From Paraspadella gotoi (lineage: Eukaryota > Chaetognatha), in assembly GCA_051294375.1 (NCBI GenBank), contig CM119263.1:18128628-18192627 (forward strand): a stretch of DNA of 64,000 nucleotides, in the 5' to 3' direction. Under the pieces are notes generated by a model that ran no database searches, had not been told where the DNA came from, and saw nothing but the letters and a program-made list of their open reading frames with translations. Within the stretch, counting starts at the first letter, position 1; every line of letters begins with the position of its first letter. Both the position numbers and the translations under genes were made by a program. Of the stretch, positions 63,902 through 64,000 are shown piece by piece.

Positions 63902-63923
63902 CTCATCCTTCATTTTGACTCAC

Positions 63924-64000
63924 CTTCTTCTTCCATCTTTTCGTTGGGCGCCGACGCTGGCGCCGACGGAACTTCAAGTTGAATCGCTTCTTTGAACTCG
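63924..64000 (-). CDS. partial coding exon of a gene entering from the right edge
   Basis: On the minus strand a frame reads EFKEAIQLEVPSAPA, then SAPNEKMEEE, and ends at GAAG|GTGAGTC, a canonical donor. The composition is Ala/Pro/Glu-rich but not simple repeat. The upstream part lies outside the window. No downstream exon could be recognised within the next 6 kb. The product is unknown. Confidence 0.45.

Larger units (their letters stand above)
57457..63923. other. intergenic region, pyrimidine-rich, no gene assigned
   Basis: A strong plus-strand donor (AAAAG|GTAAGTAT, near 57850) may belong to a non-coding first exon divergent from the 57456 start. Otherwise this stretch holds T/C-rich sequence (58400-59600), a cluster of AACCGTT-type motifs (62024-62170) and triplicated units with CT microsatellites (62541-63450). 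Open frames are low-complexity or unsupported. Confidence 0.5.

Overview
The window is nuclear DNA from an animal, most likely an invertebrate. Genes are split by GT-AG introns, some only 66-97 bp long. Two of them encode components of animal Rab/exocytosis machinery. The DNA is full of (GA)n/(CT)n and (GAC/GTC)n microsatellites, and tRNA-derived SINEs are present. I cannot name a phylum from sequence alone. Six N gaps (22365-22373 region, 37378-37402, 38765-39024, 40472-40496, 41158-41182, 47302-47326) show a draft scaffold.

Positions 1-19512 (minus strand) hold most of a rabphilin gene. I assembled twelve exons by hand, and every junction keeps the reading frame. The N-terminal Rab-binding helix and the eight-cysteine zinc finger are clear. 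A very long, low-complexity linker follows and runs off the left edge before any C2 domain. The zinc finger is split by a 13-kb intron, and inside it, on the same strand, lies a complete four-exon gene for a 566-residue Rab-type GTPase (8824-11816). A Rab gene therefore sits inside the gene of a Rab effector.

Positions 32891-37221 (plus strand) hold a complete five-exon gene of the DUF288/STELLO glycosyltransferase-like family (879 residues, type II membrane anchor, DDD motif). Positions 56115-57456 (minus strand) hold a two-exon gene for a 150-residue protein I do not recognise. A coding exon of another minus-strand gene starts at the right edge (63924-64000). Several isolated first-exon candidates with good donor sites (11899, 24742, 26256, 51316) are listed with low confidence.

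Positions 39.9-53.5 kb are dominated by a sequence present about three times: one partial copy and two copies of about 6.1 kb. The copies abut 25-N gaps inside CT microsatellites and differ mainly by one-base indels. This looks like unmerged or noisy assembly rather than biology, so feature counts there are inflated. The same signature appears on a smaller scale at 22.3 kb, 37.9-38.3 kb and 62.6-63.4 kb.

Three SINE-like elements (5.4, 15.8 and 57.0 kb) carry two different tRNA-like heads on a related body. Other structures include a 57-bp near-perfect palindrome at 54928-54984, a GACTGAA-rich minisatellite at 54171-54406 and a cluster of AACCGTT/AACGGTT motifs near 62.1 kb.
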